NCBI GenBank assembly: GCA_020881915.1
Contig: JAJFPB010000007.1
Span: forward strand, 3,038,001-3,102,000
Origin: Paramyrothecium sp. XJ0827
Lineage: Eukaryota; Ascomycota; Sordariomycetes; Hypocreales; Stachybotryaceae
Length of the DNA: 64,000 bases
Reading direction: 5' to 3'
In this document: one piece after another, positions 11,444-21,969 of the stretch
Numbering within the stretch: position 1 is the stretch's first letter
Layout of the letters: every line of letters begins with the position of its first letter
The notes under the pieces: generated by a model
Told to the model about the DNA's origin: nothing
The model's database searches: none
Seen by the model: only the letters and a program-made list of their open reading frames with translations
Position numbers and translations under genes: made by a program

Positions 11444-12850
11444 ATGTCGACTGAATCGCACACAGCGTCCATCTTTGGCCTCAATGCGCTTTTCGACAAC
11501 CCATTGTTCGCGGGCGGCATCGGGCTGGCTTCCATCGGAGCAGCTGCAGCCTTTGCACGCCGCGGCGCCGTAGTCGCACTCGGTGTCGCTCGTCGACGCC
11601 TTCTCGTCAACGTCGAAATCAGCAAGCAGGATCCTGCATATCCATGGATCCTAGCATGGCTCTCCCTGCCTCGCCAGAATCCCGGGTTCATCGCTTCTCG
11701 CTTGACGCGTATCCATAACCTTTCCGTTTCAACCACGACCTCCACCAAGGGAACGTCCGGAGGGTTTGGCAAACCAACGGATACTCACTTCTTTCTTCAG
11801 CCCGGTTATGGGAAGCACATTGTCAAGTTTGGCAATGCCTACATTGCCGTTAACCGAGAGAAGCACAACACAGCCAACATGAACACCGGTGAACCTCACG
11901 AAATTGTCCAACTCACAACGCTCTGGTCGCATCGGCACGTTTTCGAGGACGTTTTCGGCGAGGCGCACAGGCTCGCTGCTGAGGCAAACGAGGGAAAGAC
12001 TGTTGTTTATGCGGCGCGCGGAATGGACTGGCAGGTTTTTGGCGATCCAAGGAAGAAGCGACCGATTGGCTCCGTCATACTAGATGAAGGTGTGAAGGAA
12101 CATATTCTGGCGGATGTACAAGACTTCCTTGCAAGGCAGCAGTGGTACGTCGACCGAGGCATTCCCTACCGTAGGGGCTATTTGTTATTCGGCCCTCCAG
12201 GCAGTGGTAAGACCTCTTTCATCCAGGCCCTAGCAGGTGAGCTGGATTTCAGTGTGGCGATGATCAACCTGAGCGAGATGGGAATGTCAGACGACAAGCT
12301 GGCAGCGCTCCTGACAAAGCTACCCAAAAGATGCCTTTTACTTCTTGAGGATGCAGATGCCGCATTCGTAAATCGTCGCCAGCGGGATGCGGACGGCTAT
12401 AGTGGGGCTACCGTCACCTTCTCCGGTCTTCTAAACGCACTGGATGGTGTTGTCGCGGGCGAGGAGCGGATCGCTTTCCTAACCACGAACCACATCGACC
12501 GTCTAGATCCTGCCCTCATCAGACCTGGTCGAGTCGACATGATGCTGCGTATTGGCGAGGCCACGCAATACCAAGCTGCGCAGATGTGGGATCGATTTTA
12601 CGGGGACGTCGACCACGACCATTCTGGAAAGAAACGATTCCTCGAGCGGCTTGAAGAACTTGGGCTCTTCGGAGTCGGCAAGGACGGTCAGCCTTCTAAT
12701 CGACGCACCAGCACAGCGGCTATTCAGGGACTTTTCCTCTTCAACAAGAACGATATGGAGGGCGCCATCAGCATGGCAGAAGGGTTGATACCGCGGAAAT
12801 TTGAACCTGAGGATAATGCCTCGGACGGGTCCATCAAGACCCCAGCTTAA
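11444..12850 (+). CDS. BCS1: Mitochondrial chaperone BCS1 (AAA ATPase)
   Basis: This intronless gene of 468 residues compares with 456 in yeast Bcs1. Layout: a matrix-facing N-tail, a transmembrane helix near residues 22-42 (FAGGIGLASIGAAAAFARRG), the BCS1-specific domain to about residue 220, then an AAA module. Walker A is GPPGSGKTS at 250-258, the Walker B region is LLLLEDADAAF with Glu302-Asp303, and the NHIDRLDPALIRPGRVDMML segment carries sensor and arginine-finger residues. The C-terminus AIQGLFLFNKNDMEGAI is typical of true Bcs1 and not of the many Bcs1-like paralogues. Bcs1 moves the folded Rieske Fe-S protein across the inner membrane for complex III assembly. An internal targeting signal, not a cleaved presequence, is expected. 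Confidence 0.88.
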   Translation: MSTESHTASIFGLNALFDNPLFAGGIGLASIGAAAAFARRGAVVALGVARRRLLVNVEISKQDPAYPWILAWLSLPRQNPGFIASRLTRIHNLSVSTTTSTKGTSGGFGKPTDTHFFLQPGYGKHIVKFGNAYIAVNREKHNTANMNTGEPHEIVQLTTLWSHRHVFEDVFGEAHRLAAEANEGKTVVYAARGMDWQVFGDPRKKRPIGSVILDEGVKEHILADVQDFLARQQWYVDRGIPYRRGYLLFGPPGSGKTSFIQALAGELDFSVAMINLSEMGMSDDKLAALLTKLPKRCLLLLEDADAAFVNRRQRDADGYSGATVTFSGLLNALDGVVAGEERIAFLTTNHIDRLDPALIRPGRVDMMLRIGEATQYQAAQMWDRFYGDVDHDHSGKKRFLERLEELGLFGVGKDGQPSNRRTSTAAIQGLFLFNKNDMEGAISMAEGLIPRKFEPEDNASDGSIKTPA

Positions 12851-13389
12851 AGCACAAGATGTAAAAGTATGTATAATAACTGTAGAAACCGTATGTAGAT
12901 TCTATATGATACCCGAACCTTCTTAGCTTTGCCTCAACATATTCTTTGTGCTAGGCTTGCATCGAACCTTGCTTCTCAACGAAGCCCAATTTCACCTACA
13001 GCTAATTCTTGGACATGCCTCAACTGTATTTGACAAACTTTGCCTGAAATATGGGAGCCGTAACATAAGGTCGTGGTGAATGGCGAAAGGGTGCACATGG
13101 ACGAGACAGTAGCTGGATGGATCATCTGTGATTATTTCTGGTCTCGTCCATGTTGGGAAGTAGTGACCAAGATGTGCCGTGAATTATAAATTGCTTGGTG
13201 AATGTGAGCGGCTGAAGAGGGGCTGACGAGAGGCTTAGAGGATTAGGCTCCAGAGCCGAACTGCAACCCCAGCAAACGCATGGATATCGGACCGGATCTC
13301 ACACAAGACTGCCCTTTGGATCGCACTACTCCGTTGTTCTCTATGAAGAGTCATCTACACGTATAAGCAAGGTGCATCTTACCCATAGA
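12851..13389. other. Intergenic region BCS1 / PARG-like gene
   Basis: This is 0.54 kb holding the BCS1 3' flank and the promoter of the next gene on the same strand. No open frame of interest or repeat is seen. Confidence 0.5.
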
Positions 13390-14388
13390 ATGGCTGCGTC
13401 CGGCCAGACTTCATTAGACTCATGGCTCTCGGGCAACGCGAGGAAGAGCTCAAGGAGCGAAGCTGGACCAAGCAATGCAATGGCAGGCCCACAAGACACA
13501 TCTCCTACGAGGCAAGGAGACAACACCCGTCAAAGATCAGATCTCGCAGCTCTGGCAGCGGAGACAAGAACTGTGCTGCCCGACATTTTGAAGCACCTAC
13601 CTGACATTCATGCCTCCAAGTCAGAGGCGCTCTACCTCTCAACACTGCCTGCACTGAAGGCATCCGAATGCCCGAGACGCGCACCTTCGGGGAGAACAGC
13701 AATCAAGGTCGTCAACGAAGACTCGTTCAATGCCGCCATCGCCCTAGCCTCCTCGAAGTCGCCAGCCTCCGGTCGCGTAGCTGTGCTCAACATGGCCAGC
13801 CACGTCAACCCCGGTGGAGGCTGGCTGAAAGGCGCAAGAGCGCAGGAAGAGGCGCTTTGTTATCGCAGCTCACTTTATCTATCGCTGCACAAGCGGCATT
13901 ACCCTTTCAAACAGCGCATGGGCCTCTACACGCCGGACGTTGTCGTGATCCGCTCCGACATGGCGAGCGGGCACGCGCTGCTGGTTCCAGACGTCGCGCC
14001 GGGCGACCTCCCGGTATTTAGCGTACTCAGCATCGCAGCGCTTCGAGGTCCCGACACGCGCAAGATTGCGTTCACTACGGAGGCTGGGGAGGTGGTTGAG
14101 AAGCTATTTTACAAGGACCCTGCGGCGCGGGAGTTGACCAAGGACAAGATGCGGCTTTGCTTGAGGATGGCCGCGCGCAGGAACCACGGGCTCCTGGTGC
14201 TGGGAGCTCTGGGCTGCGGCGCCTTTCGCAATCCCAGGGAGGAGGTGGCGTGGTGCTGGCTGGAGGTGTTGAGAGAGTCGGAGTTCCAGGGAGGCTGGTG
14301 GGAGGAGGTTTGGTTTGCGGTCTACGATAGCAGGAATGAGGGCAACTTCGAGGTGTTTCGGCAGATTCTTGGCGGCGTTAAGGTGTGA
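13390..14388 (+). CDS. Microbial-type poly(ADP-ribose) glycohydrolase (TIGR02452 family)
   Basis: A single exon of 332 residues. The start is the ATG at 13390 (MAASGQTSLDSWL); an upstream in-frame GTG at 13372 is not expected to be used. The fold is a macrodomain with the bacterial-type PARG signature GGG-X7-QEE: Gly142-Gly144, then Gln152-Glu153-Glu154, whose second glutamate is catalytic in characterised enzymes. It sits in VLNMASHVNPGGGWLKGARA. FSVLSIAALRGPD and VLGALGCGAFRNP complete the ADP-ribose pocket. Such enzymes hydrolyse poly(ADP-ribose), so the likely role is reversal of PARP-made modification. Residues 6-13 (QTSLDSWL) resemble a PCNA-interacting peptide, with Leu in place of the last aromatic residue. 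That part is speculative. Confidence 0.85.
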   Translation: MAASGQTSLDSWLSGNARKSSRSEAGPSNAMAGPQDTSPTRQGDNTRQRSDLAALAAETRTVLPDILKHLPDIHASKSEALYLSTLPALKASECPRRAPSGRTAIKVVNEDSFNAAIALASSKSPASGRVAVLNMASHVNPGGGWLKGARAQEEALCYRSSLYLSLHKRHYPFKQRMGLYTPDVVVIRSDMASGHALLVPDVAPGDLPVFSVLSIAALRGPDTRKIAFTTEAGEVVEKLFYKDPAARELTKDKMRLCLRMAARRNHGLLVLGALGCGAFRNPREEVAWCWLEVLRESEFQGGWWEEVWFAVYDSRNEGNFEVFRQILGGVKV

Positions 14389-15424
14389 CACAGGCCTGCC
14401 CGACGGCGGTGTAAGCGGGATTGGCATGAGGCACGACTAGGATTTTCTCAATGTTTTTCTCAATGTTTTTCCCATAGGTCAAACCAGGTCGATAATTGTG
14501 GGATGCTCATCGAAATGAAGGGCTAAATGGCCAGAACCAATGTCTGGTATTGGCCCAGAAACAGTTGATAATCTCATCCGTCGGTCATGCAAGATTGTAG
14601 CTGGCGACAATAGATATATATCTGTGTTGTATAAGGATATGGCACAGCTTGAACCTGAGGAGAAAAGAGGAAGAAGGCTAGAGAAAGAAAAGAAAAGGAA
14701 GAAGGTACAATATTATTTGATAGCAACCAGTCCAAGCCCATTAGCACATCGCGTCCCAATAACCAATCTTCTTGCGGTTCATCAGCACCTCGCTTGAGGT
14801 TTAGGCCAAGCTCATTATACATTACCCCCCAGATCTTTCCCGTGGTGCATCCGACAACCGGACCACAAACGGCCCGCTGGTGCTGTGCTTCCCTGCAAAC
14901 CCCATGTGAGCGCTGTAGGCGAGTTCCGCCACAAATGTCGTGATCGAAAGCTAGTGCCGCTAGCACACCATCGTCCAGCCACCCAAATGACCGCATTTTG
15001 GGGGTCCTGCGAACAAAACGCAGGGATTCTGGTCAGCCAAATGGGCCGCCCTCTCTCCATGATCCGGACAGGTTTAGGGGATTCTATGTGTGATGAAAAC
15101 CTTCAAGGCGTGGACCCTGTCCGAGGCAACAATAAAATCCATTGCTGGGAGCTGAAGATGAATGGGGGTTACCGCACCGTCTGGCAGCAAGGATGAAAAG
15201 CACAACCAGGGGGAGCACTTGACCCGGCCGGATCATCGTCTTGCTCTGAAGCTAAAAAGCTTGTGCGGGTCAAATGTAGAGCTCATCCACACCTCTTTAG
15301 TTCTCTAGGCCCATCGAGGTCGCCGCTGGTGTCTTTATTTCTGCGTCGTCGGTGACTTTTGTCCTTCCACCACCTATCTTCTGCTGAATATTTGCCAAGA
15401 GCTGCGCTTCCCGCGTCGCCCATC
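14389..15424. other. Intergenic region PARG-like gene / amino-acid permease
   Basis: This is 1.0 kb without a supportable gene. Short open frames on both strands (around 14540-15196) share no feature with known proteins. It includes a purine-rich AGAAAAGAGGAAGAAGG patch near 14660-14700 and the permease promoter. Confidence 0.45.
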
Positions 15425-17233
15425 ATGTTTCGTCGCAGCAAGGACGACACCGTGGCCACCGAGGCCGATCCCGGGGCTTACACCTACAGCTACGATGAAA
15501 ACCACAACATTGACAGCAGCGATGTCAGTGCCATAGATCCGGACTCTGGTGTCAAGCGCGGCCTCAAAAATCGCCACCTTTCCATGATGGCCCTTGCCGG
15601 CATCATTGGCCCGGGTCTGCTCGTCGGTTCTGGAGGAGCTCTGAACAGCGGTGGACCAGCGTCTCTTCTCATAGGTTTCGGAGTCATCGGTGAGTTACCA
15701 GCATGAGGAGCCTCCTACAATCCAGAAACCTCCCACTGCCGACCCAGAACTTGCAAATCGCGCCTCAGACAAAATGCTGACGTTTGTATCGACAAGGTAT
15801 CATTGCCTTCTTCATCATGCAGTCCCTAGGCGAGGTTACTACCCTCTTCCCGGGAGGCGGTGGTTTTGTCTCCCTCGCTGAGCGCATGGTCGACAAGTCC
15901 TTTTCCGTGGCTGTGGGCTGGAACTATTTTATCATCTGGGCAGCTGTCCTTGCCAATGAGTACAATGTCATCTGCAGCATCCTCACCTATTGGGTGCCGC
16001 AAGTCCCCCTATGGGGATGGTTTCTCATTCTCTGGACGCTGTTCATGGGGTTCCAGCTGTTGGGCGTTGAAGCTTTTGGCGAGGCCGAGTTCTGGCTCGC
16101 CCTTCTCAAACTTTTGGGCCTGACTGCGTTCTTCATTTTCTCAATCATCTACGCTGCGGGCGGCCTGGTAGGCCAGGACGAGCCTCTAGGCTTTCGCTAC
16201 TGGAACGATCCTGGGCCCTTCAACGGAAACGGCTTCCGTGGTGTTGCGGTTGTCTTCGTGTTCTGCTCGACCTTCTATGCCGGGGTTGAATCCGTGGCTG
16301 TCGCAGCCACGGAAACCCGAAACCCAGGCACTGCCGTGCCTCAGGCGATTCGCCAGGTATTCTTCCGAATCATCTTCGTTTACATGGGTTCTGCGCTTTT
16401 CTTCGGCATCACCTGTCCTGCAAATGCCGATGGTCTCATCAGTGGGAGCTCGAAAGCTCTCCAGAGTCCTATGACTATTGCCATCCAGAACGCGGGTTGG
16501 CAAGGAGGTGAGTGTCTCCTTCAAGCTGCGTCTCCAAATTGCCGTCCTCTAATTACTCACAGGTGTTCATCTCATCAACGCCTTCATTCTGGTCACTTGC
16601 TTGTCCGCCATTAACTCTTCCATCTATATTGGTTCGCGCACAATTCTCTACATGGCTCAGTCTGGCAAAGCCCCTCGCTTCATCGGCTGGACCAGCTCCC
16701 GAGGCGTGCCTATATGGGCCATTCTTCTCACCAATGCAGTGGGCTCTATTTCCATGATGAACGTTTCCACTGGCGCGGCCAAGGCGTATTCGTACATTGT
16801 CAATCTCTCCGGTGTCAGCACTTTCCTCGTGTGGGGTAGCATCAGTTTCATCCATATACGTTTCCGCCGCGCTTGGGCCGTGCAAGGACGCACACCGGAC
16901 GAGTTACCCTTCAAAAGCATATGGTACCCATTCAACGCCTACTTTGGGCTATTCATGAATAGTTTCTTGGCTCTTGTCCAGGGCTGGACGACCCTGTCAC
17001 CCTTCGTGGCTGGCAACTTTGTCGATGCGTACATCCTCCTTCCCCTTTTTGGAATAATTTATGTTGTTTGCAAATTATACTGGAGGGGAGAGGACAAGTT
17101 CAAGCGCAGCACAGAGATCGATATTGATAGTGGAAGGAGAACGGATCTAGACAGAAAGGAGGCTCTGCCAACAGATGCTTACGCTGCAAACGAGAAGGTT
17201 CCGTTCTGGACAAGGGTTTGGAAATCTCTGTAG
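15425..17233 (+). CDS. Amino-acid permease (APC superfamily, YAT type)
   Basis: Exons 15425-15689, 15797-16507 and 16563-17233 (introns 107 and 55 nt) encode 548 residues. The cytosolic N-tail ends in GLKNRHLSMMALAGIIGPG, the conserved entry into helix 1 with the substrate-binding glycine loop. About a dozen hydrophobic helices follow, including GFGVIGIIAFFIMQSLGEV across the first splice junction and VETNPG-like ATETRNPGTAVPQAIRQV. The C-tail is hydrophilic with KYW-type helix ends and several lysines that could be ubiquitin sites. The family imports amino acids with protons at the plasma membrane. Substrate cannot be told from sequence. Helix 1 reads GIIGPGLLVGSG where most yeast permeases have GTIGTGLF, so it belongs to a distinct fungal subgroup. 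Confidence 0.9.
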
Positions 17234-20200
17234 TATCTTGAATAGCCAGGGTGGTGCAAATTTTGGCGCGGCAGTAGCTTGCTTTAATTTCTGTTCCGAG
17301 AGATATCTTGTATAAGGTAGTTTATGGCAGCTTCGATACCCTTGATTCATCAAATTATAGCGTCATCCAACCGAGTAAACCCCTTATGAATCCGCATGTA
17401 ATAAGGACAAGGATTCCGCTCTCATTGCGTGAAAGTACTGCGTGTATTGAGTCATCCGAAGGTTAGATAATGGGGAGATCGAAGGATTAAGGCATAGGTC
17501 AAGCACTACAATCATATGGTAGGGCTTGGAAAAACCTGTAGCTAGTGCTATGTTCATTTTGAAGGGCTTTCATCATGCAACTCGAAAGCTTAATTAAAAT
17601 TCAGAACCAAATCAATGGCAAGCATTCGTACTGCACCGTGCTCGAATGACCTGTTTCTCATTCCATTCAATTGTGGACAAGGTCGCTGTCTTCACAACAA
17701 AAGGTTCGGCATGAGCTCTCGTATAGTGCATAGCCACTTGTTTCCCTTGGTATTTCTATTTCATTTTACACTAGCCTGGCAACTGATGTCCAAGGCCTAG
17801 CGTCCAAGCACATTTGCTGCAGCAAGCTGGATGACACGGAAGAGCTTAATAAATCTATCAAGCCATTTACTTTGAGATGTGGCCTTGCCAACCATTTGCC
17901 CTTCCCAAGTCAGCCAGGCATTGAATTAATGCATTCCATCAATGACATCTCTTCGTCAGTGTCAGGGTTCATGATGTTCAAGATCTGAGACAGCAGTATC
18001 AGAATAGCTCTAGTCCTATAGCTAAGGAATTCGGATATACAAGGCAGGAAGACCAAGGAAGGTCAAGGATCAGTATTATCATCTGGCGATAGCTCGCTTC
18101 CAAGATCAAGGAGTACAGCTATGTTGTCCGCAGTCACTCCACTTGTAATCCCCTGAGGCCCATAAGGCCGGATCCCTACAGCTCATGACAATCTATTTGT
18201 AGACTGTTATGGAAAACCAAGGCTACACAATATCTATACTATATCTTAGATGAGAAGCAAAGATTGAATCCAAACCCAGTTTCGTGAAGACTAGACAATA
18301 CCTCGATTGGGTAAGGATTGGAAAGACCCCGGTCTCACGGAGGTTCGCTTAATGTCCGTTGCCGTTTCCTATTTTAGCTATTTGACCCAGCCACCAGCAT
18401 TTTGGACGAAAGAGGCGCATGGCACGTGTTGAATCTCCCGTGTCACGAGTGATGGGACGCAGTGATGGGACGCAGTGATGGGACGCAGTGATGGGACGCA
18501 GTGATGGGACGCAGTGATGGGACGCAGTGATGGGACGCAGTGATGGGACGCAGTGATGGGACGCAGTGATGGGACGCAGTGATGGGACGCAGTGATGGGA
18601 CGCAGTGATGGGACGCAGTGATGAGGCCAACAGTCATCATAAGGTAAGTGGAGGTCCTAGGTGGGATGCCCAAATGAACTTTGACGAGGCCAGGGTGGCA
18701 ACCACGTTCAAGTCGTCAGTATTTGAAGCCACCATTCCTCGGCGGTCTGTTTTGGGTATGAACATCCAGCTCAACAGGCGCAGGACAAAAGCATAACGGT
18801 GAAAAACAATTGGTGCTCTAATATGACGAGAAAGTAGCATGAAGTGCCTAATATTCGCCACCATATAGCTAATAACTTGTTCATTTCATCGACTTGCTAG
18901 GTCTCGAGAAGATTTGCATGGCATTGCCAAAGAATCAAGAGTCCGACAGATGTCAAAAGGGCCATACCAATCATTTAAATAGCCGAAACTGTTTCGATCT
19001 AGCAAAGGCGATGTAATGACCAGACTATTGGAGCTTAACGCATTGCTTGTAGCCTGTTTATCTATTCGAGTGCCCTACGCTGCCACGTCGTCATCTCCAG
19101 CGTTGGAGAGGCCTTTATCTATCGCTGCTTACTGACTCTTCCACTTTCTCCACTGTTCCTAATGACAATAACCCTGGAGAGTTGAGCATGCAGTCTGACT
19201 GCTTTCTAGCCCTGGTCCCCCAGTGTAGTATTCGTATATGCACAGCTAAGCTTGTGTGAAATAGGATTTGTGTTTCATGGCACACCAGGCTCGCATTTGA
19301 ATCGGACTTTAAGCGAACGAGAATCAGGAGTCGCAATTACAGTGATTTCATCATGCTCAAGAGAAATACAAGTTCGGAAATTTTGCGCTTGAATGTCATG
19401 CAAGTCTAGTTGATACGGCGTGATTCAAGCGCATGCCTGCCAAGAGAGCGAATACGAAATCCTACCGAACAAAGGCATGGTAGTACAAGCAGGTAGATCC
19501 TGCGAATTTTTATTCTGCCCGTTACAATGCAAGCTGCCATCGAGTGGGCCTTTTTGCGTTCGGCCTCTGATGTCGTTAATACTCGGCACCAACCGTCCAT
19601 CGAGGGCATGGAGCGATGTTTTTCTCGGTTGAGATTTTGCTAAGCATTGAACTGCTTTGAGGCAGATTTTTGAGAACTTTGTCGCATTTTAGGGCCGTAT
19701 ATATCACAGTATTACTTGCAAATGGGTAGGGTTTTGTAGTCTAGTCTCGTCTAGCTTTGCCCTTGTGAGGATACTGAGCATCTACGAGCCAAATGCAACA
19801 CGTCAGTCTAAATCAACTTCGAGGGCCATTAATGATAAGAGAGAGTGGAGGGAATTCGTGTTGTTCTTCCTTGCCAAGGCTTGGCGGTTGTCAGCCCATC
19901 TGTCCGGATAAGGGTGTGTAACATGTCAGTGATTGGTTTGTGTTGGCAGATCCATTAAGATCCGACGACCACCTTCACTTCTACGAATTACAGCCATACG
20001 AATTCACATAAGTAATCAGCCCTATTGCGGGCGGGGGTCTACATGGTTGTTTCGCTCTCGTGAAATGCGAACACGGATACGTGGGGTAGCGATACCCGCT
20101 TGCCTCGCTCTCGTGCTCGCCTGAACTGCACATCCCCGGGGCTATCTCTAAAAGGCTACATTGTGCGCGAGGTTTCAAGGGTCAAAGCAATGTTTCATTC

Positions 20201-20398
20201 GTAAGTAGCCTTGGCGATATCCGCTTGTTAGTTGTAAGGACATGGCAAAAACTAAGTTTCTAGAGTTAAAAAGGCGGCTGAAGCGCTCAGGTTCCAAACA
20301 GATGCCGAGACACGCATTATCCTGTTTTATTCAACTTCTCTACTCTCAGTGCTGCTGAATACTTCTACTCTCCTGTGAATGGGGTTGAGAAAGTGGCT
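17234..20398. other. Gene-free accessory stretch with a minisatellite
   Basis: This is 3.2 kb between the permease and the CYP51 paralogue. No open frame over 100 codons occurs outside the minisatellite at 18451-18619, and no frame has splice partners or domain similarity. Base composition is more AT-rich than the flanking genes. No transposase, reverse transcriptase or terminal repeats were recognised by eye. It may be decayed repeat DNA. Confidence 0.5.
18451..18619. repeat. Perfect minisatellite, 13 copies of a 13-bp unit
   Basis: The unit GATGGGACGCAGT is repeated head-to-tail 13 times without a mismatch (169 nt), followed by a partial copy GATGAGG. Because 13 is not a multiple of three, all frames cycle, and the minus strand therefore translates into a repeating 13-residue peptide. 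This is an artefact of the repeat. Perfect identity implies recent expansion or ongoing homogenisation. Confidence 0.97.
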
Positions 20399-21969
20399 AT
20401 GGAAGTAATTTATCAACTTTTCGCCTGGACGGCGGCGGCCATATTCGGCTCCATCCTTTTCAACATTGCCTACCAATTTGTTCCACAGTCGCAGCAAGAG
20501 CCTCCAAAGGTCTTCCATTGGCTCCCATTCGTCGGTAATGCTGTAAGGTATGGCACTGATCCGTACAGCTTCTTCGTAAGCTGCCGTGCCAAGGTCCGTC
20601 TCCTCTGTACCAAGATTACGTCTACCTATGAGACAGTTTAACTAATGAAGAATCAATATTACAGTATGGCGATATCTTCACATTTGTCCTACTGGGAAAG
20701 AGAATTACATGCTATTTCGGGGTCAAGGGAAATGAATTCATCTTAAACGGAAAGCACCAGGATCTCAACGCCGAAGATATCTATGGACCACTTACGACAC
20801 CTGTCTTCGGATCCGATGTCGTATACGATTGTCCCAATTCGAAGCTTATGGAACAAAAAAAGTTTGTGAAGTTCGGTTTGACGCAGCATGCATTGGAGTG
20901 CCATGTGCCTCTGATCGAAAGCGAGGTCTTGGACTACGTCAAAGCCGCGCCGTTTCTGAAGGGCAAAAGCGGCACCCTCGATGTTACAAAGACCATGAGA
21001 GAGATAACGATCTACACTGCGGCACGTTCACTTCAAGGGGATGAAGTTCGGGCGAAGCTTACGGCGGAAATGGCTTCGCTCTATCACGATCTCGATTTGG
21101 GATTCAACCCGGTCAACTTTCTCTTGCCCTGGGCGCCATTGCCGAGCAATCGGAAGCGAGACTTGGCGCACGCAAAGATGAGAAACGTTTACTTGGATAT
21201 CATCCAAGCTCGGCGTAAGAATAAAGAGTTAGAAGGCTCTGATATGATCTGGAATCTGATGAGCTGCAAGTACAAGGACGGCACGCCTGTGCCCGACAAG
21301 GAAATTGCTCACATGATGATAACGCTCTTAATGGCAGGGCAACATACATCCTCTTCCGCCACTTCCTGGATTATTCTCCACCTCGCCACGCGTCCAGACA
21401 TCACTGAGGAACTCCTAAGTGAACAAATTCAAAACTTATCTCAAGGAGGTCAATTACAGCCACTCCAATACTCAGACCTCAGCAAGTTGCCGCTGCTGCG
21501 CAACGTTGTGAAAGAGACACTGAGAGTGCACTCGTCGATCCACTCCGTAATGCGTCAAGTCAAGCGGCCTATGGGCGTGCCCGGGACGCCATACGTCGTA
21601 ACGCCGGATAAGGTCCTTCTGGCATCGCCTCTGGTGACCGCACTCAGTGAAGAATACTTCCCGAATGCGAATGAATGGGATCCACACCGGTGGGATGCGC
21701 GCGTTTCTAGCGAGGATGAGGAGGCGGAATTTGACGAACTCGACTTTTCCAAGGGCACGAAAAGTCCGTATCTGCCTTTTGGGGGCGGTCGACACCGGTG
21801 CATCGGAGAGAAGTTCGCATATCTAAACCTCAGCGTTATCATCGGCTCTTTAGTTCGTCAGTTCCGCTTCAAGACTATAAATGGGGAGAAGAACGTGCCA
21901 GCAACCGATTACACATCACTCTTCTCGACACCTATGCAGCCGGCATACATTCGATGGGAGCGTCGATAG
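20399..21969 (+). CDS. CYP51: Sterol 14-alpha-demethylase paralogue (cytochrome P450, CYP51 family)
   Basis: Exons 20399-20593 and 20665-21969 (71-nt intron) encode 499 residues. An N-terminal membrane anchor ([20 protein letters not shown]) is followed by a full P450 fold: [19 protein letters not shown] (B-C region, Tyr119), [14 protein letters not shown]-helix [19 protein letters not shown], ExxR in [12 protein letters not shown], and the haem loop [17 protein letters not shown] with Cys444 as thiolate ligand. CYP51 removes the 14-alpha methyl group of eburicol/lanosterol in ergosterol synthesis at the ER. Ascomycetes often carry several copies (A, B, C). This one is more divergent than a typical B copy and sits alone between gene-free stretches, so it is probably an accessory paralogue. 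Residue 96 is His in [11 protein letters not shown], aligned with Leu98 of Aspergillus fumigatus Cyp51A. Confidence 0.92.

Noticed and set aside
18451..18619. Possible CRISPR-like array
   Set aside because: The units are contiguous with no spacers, and the genome is eukaryotic. It is a minisatellite.
18349..18673. Minus-strand frames coding repeated ITASHHCVPSLRP peptides
   Set aside because: They arise wholly from the 13-bp minisatellite, which is open in all frames. There is no sign of a gene around it.
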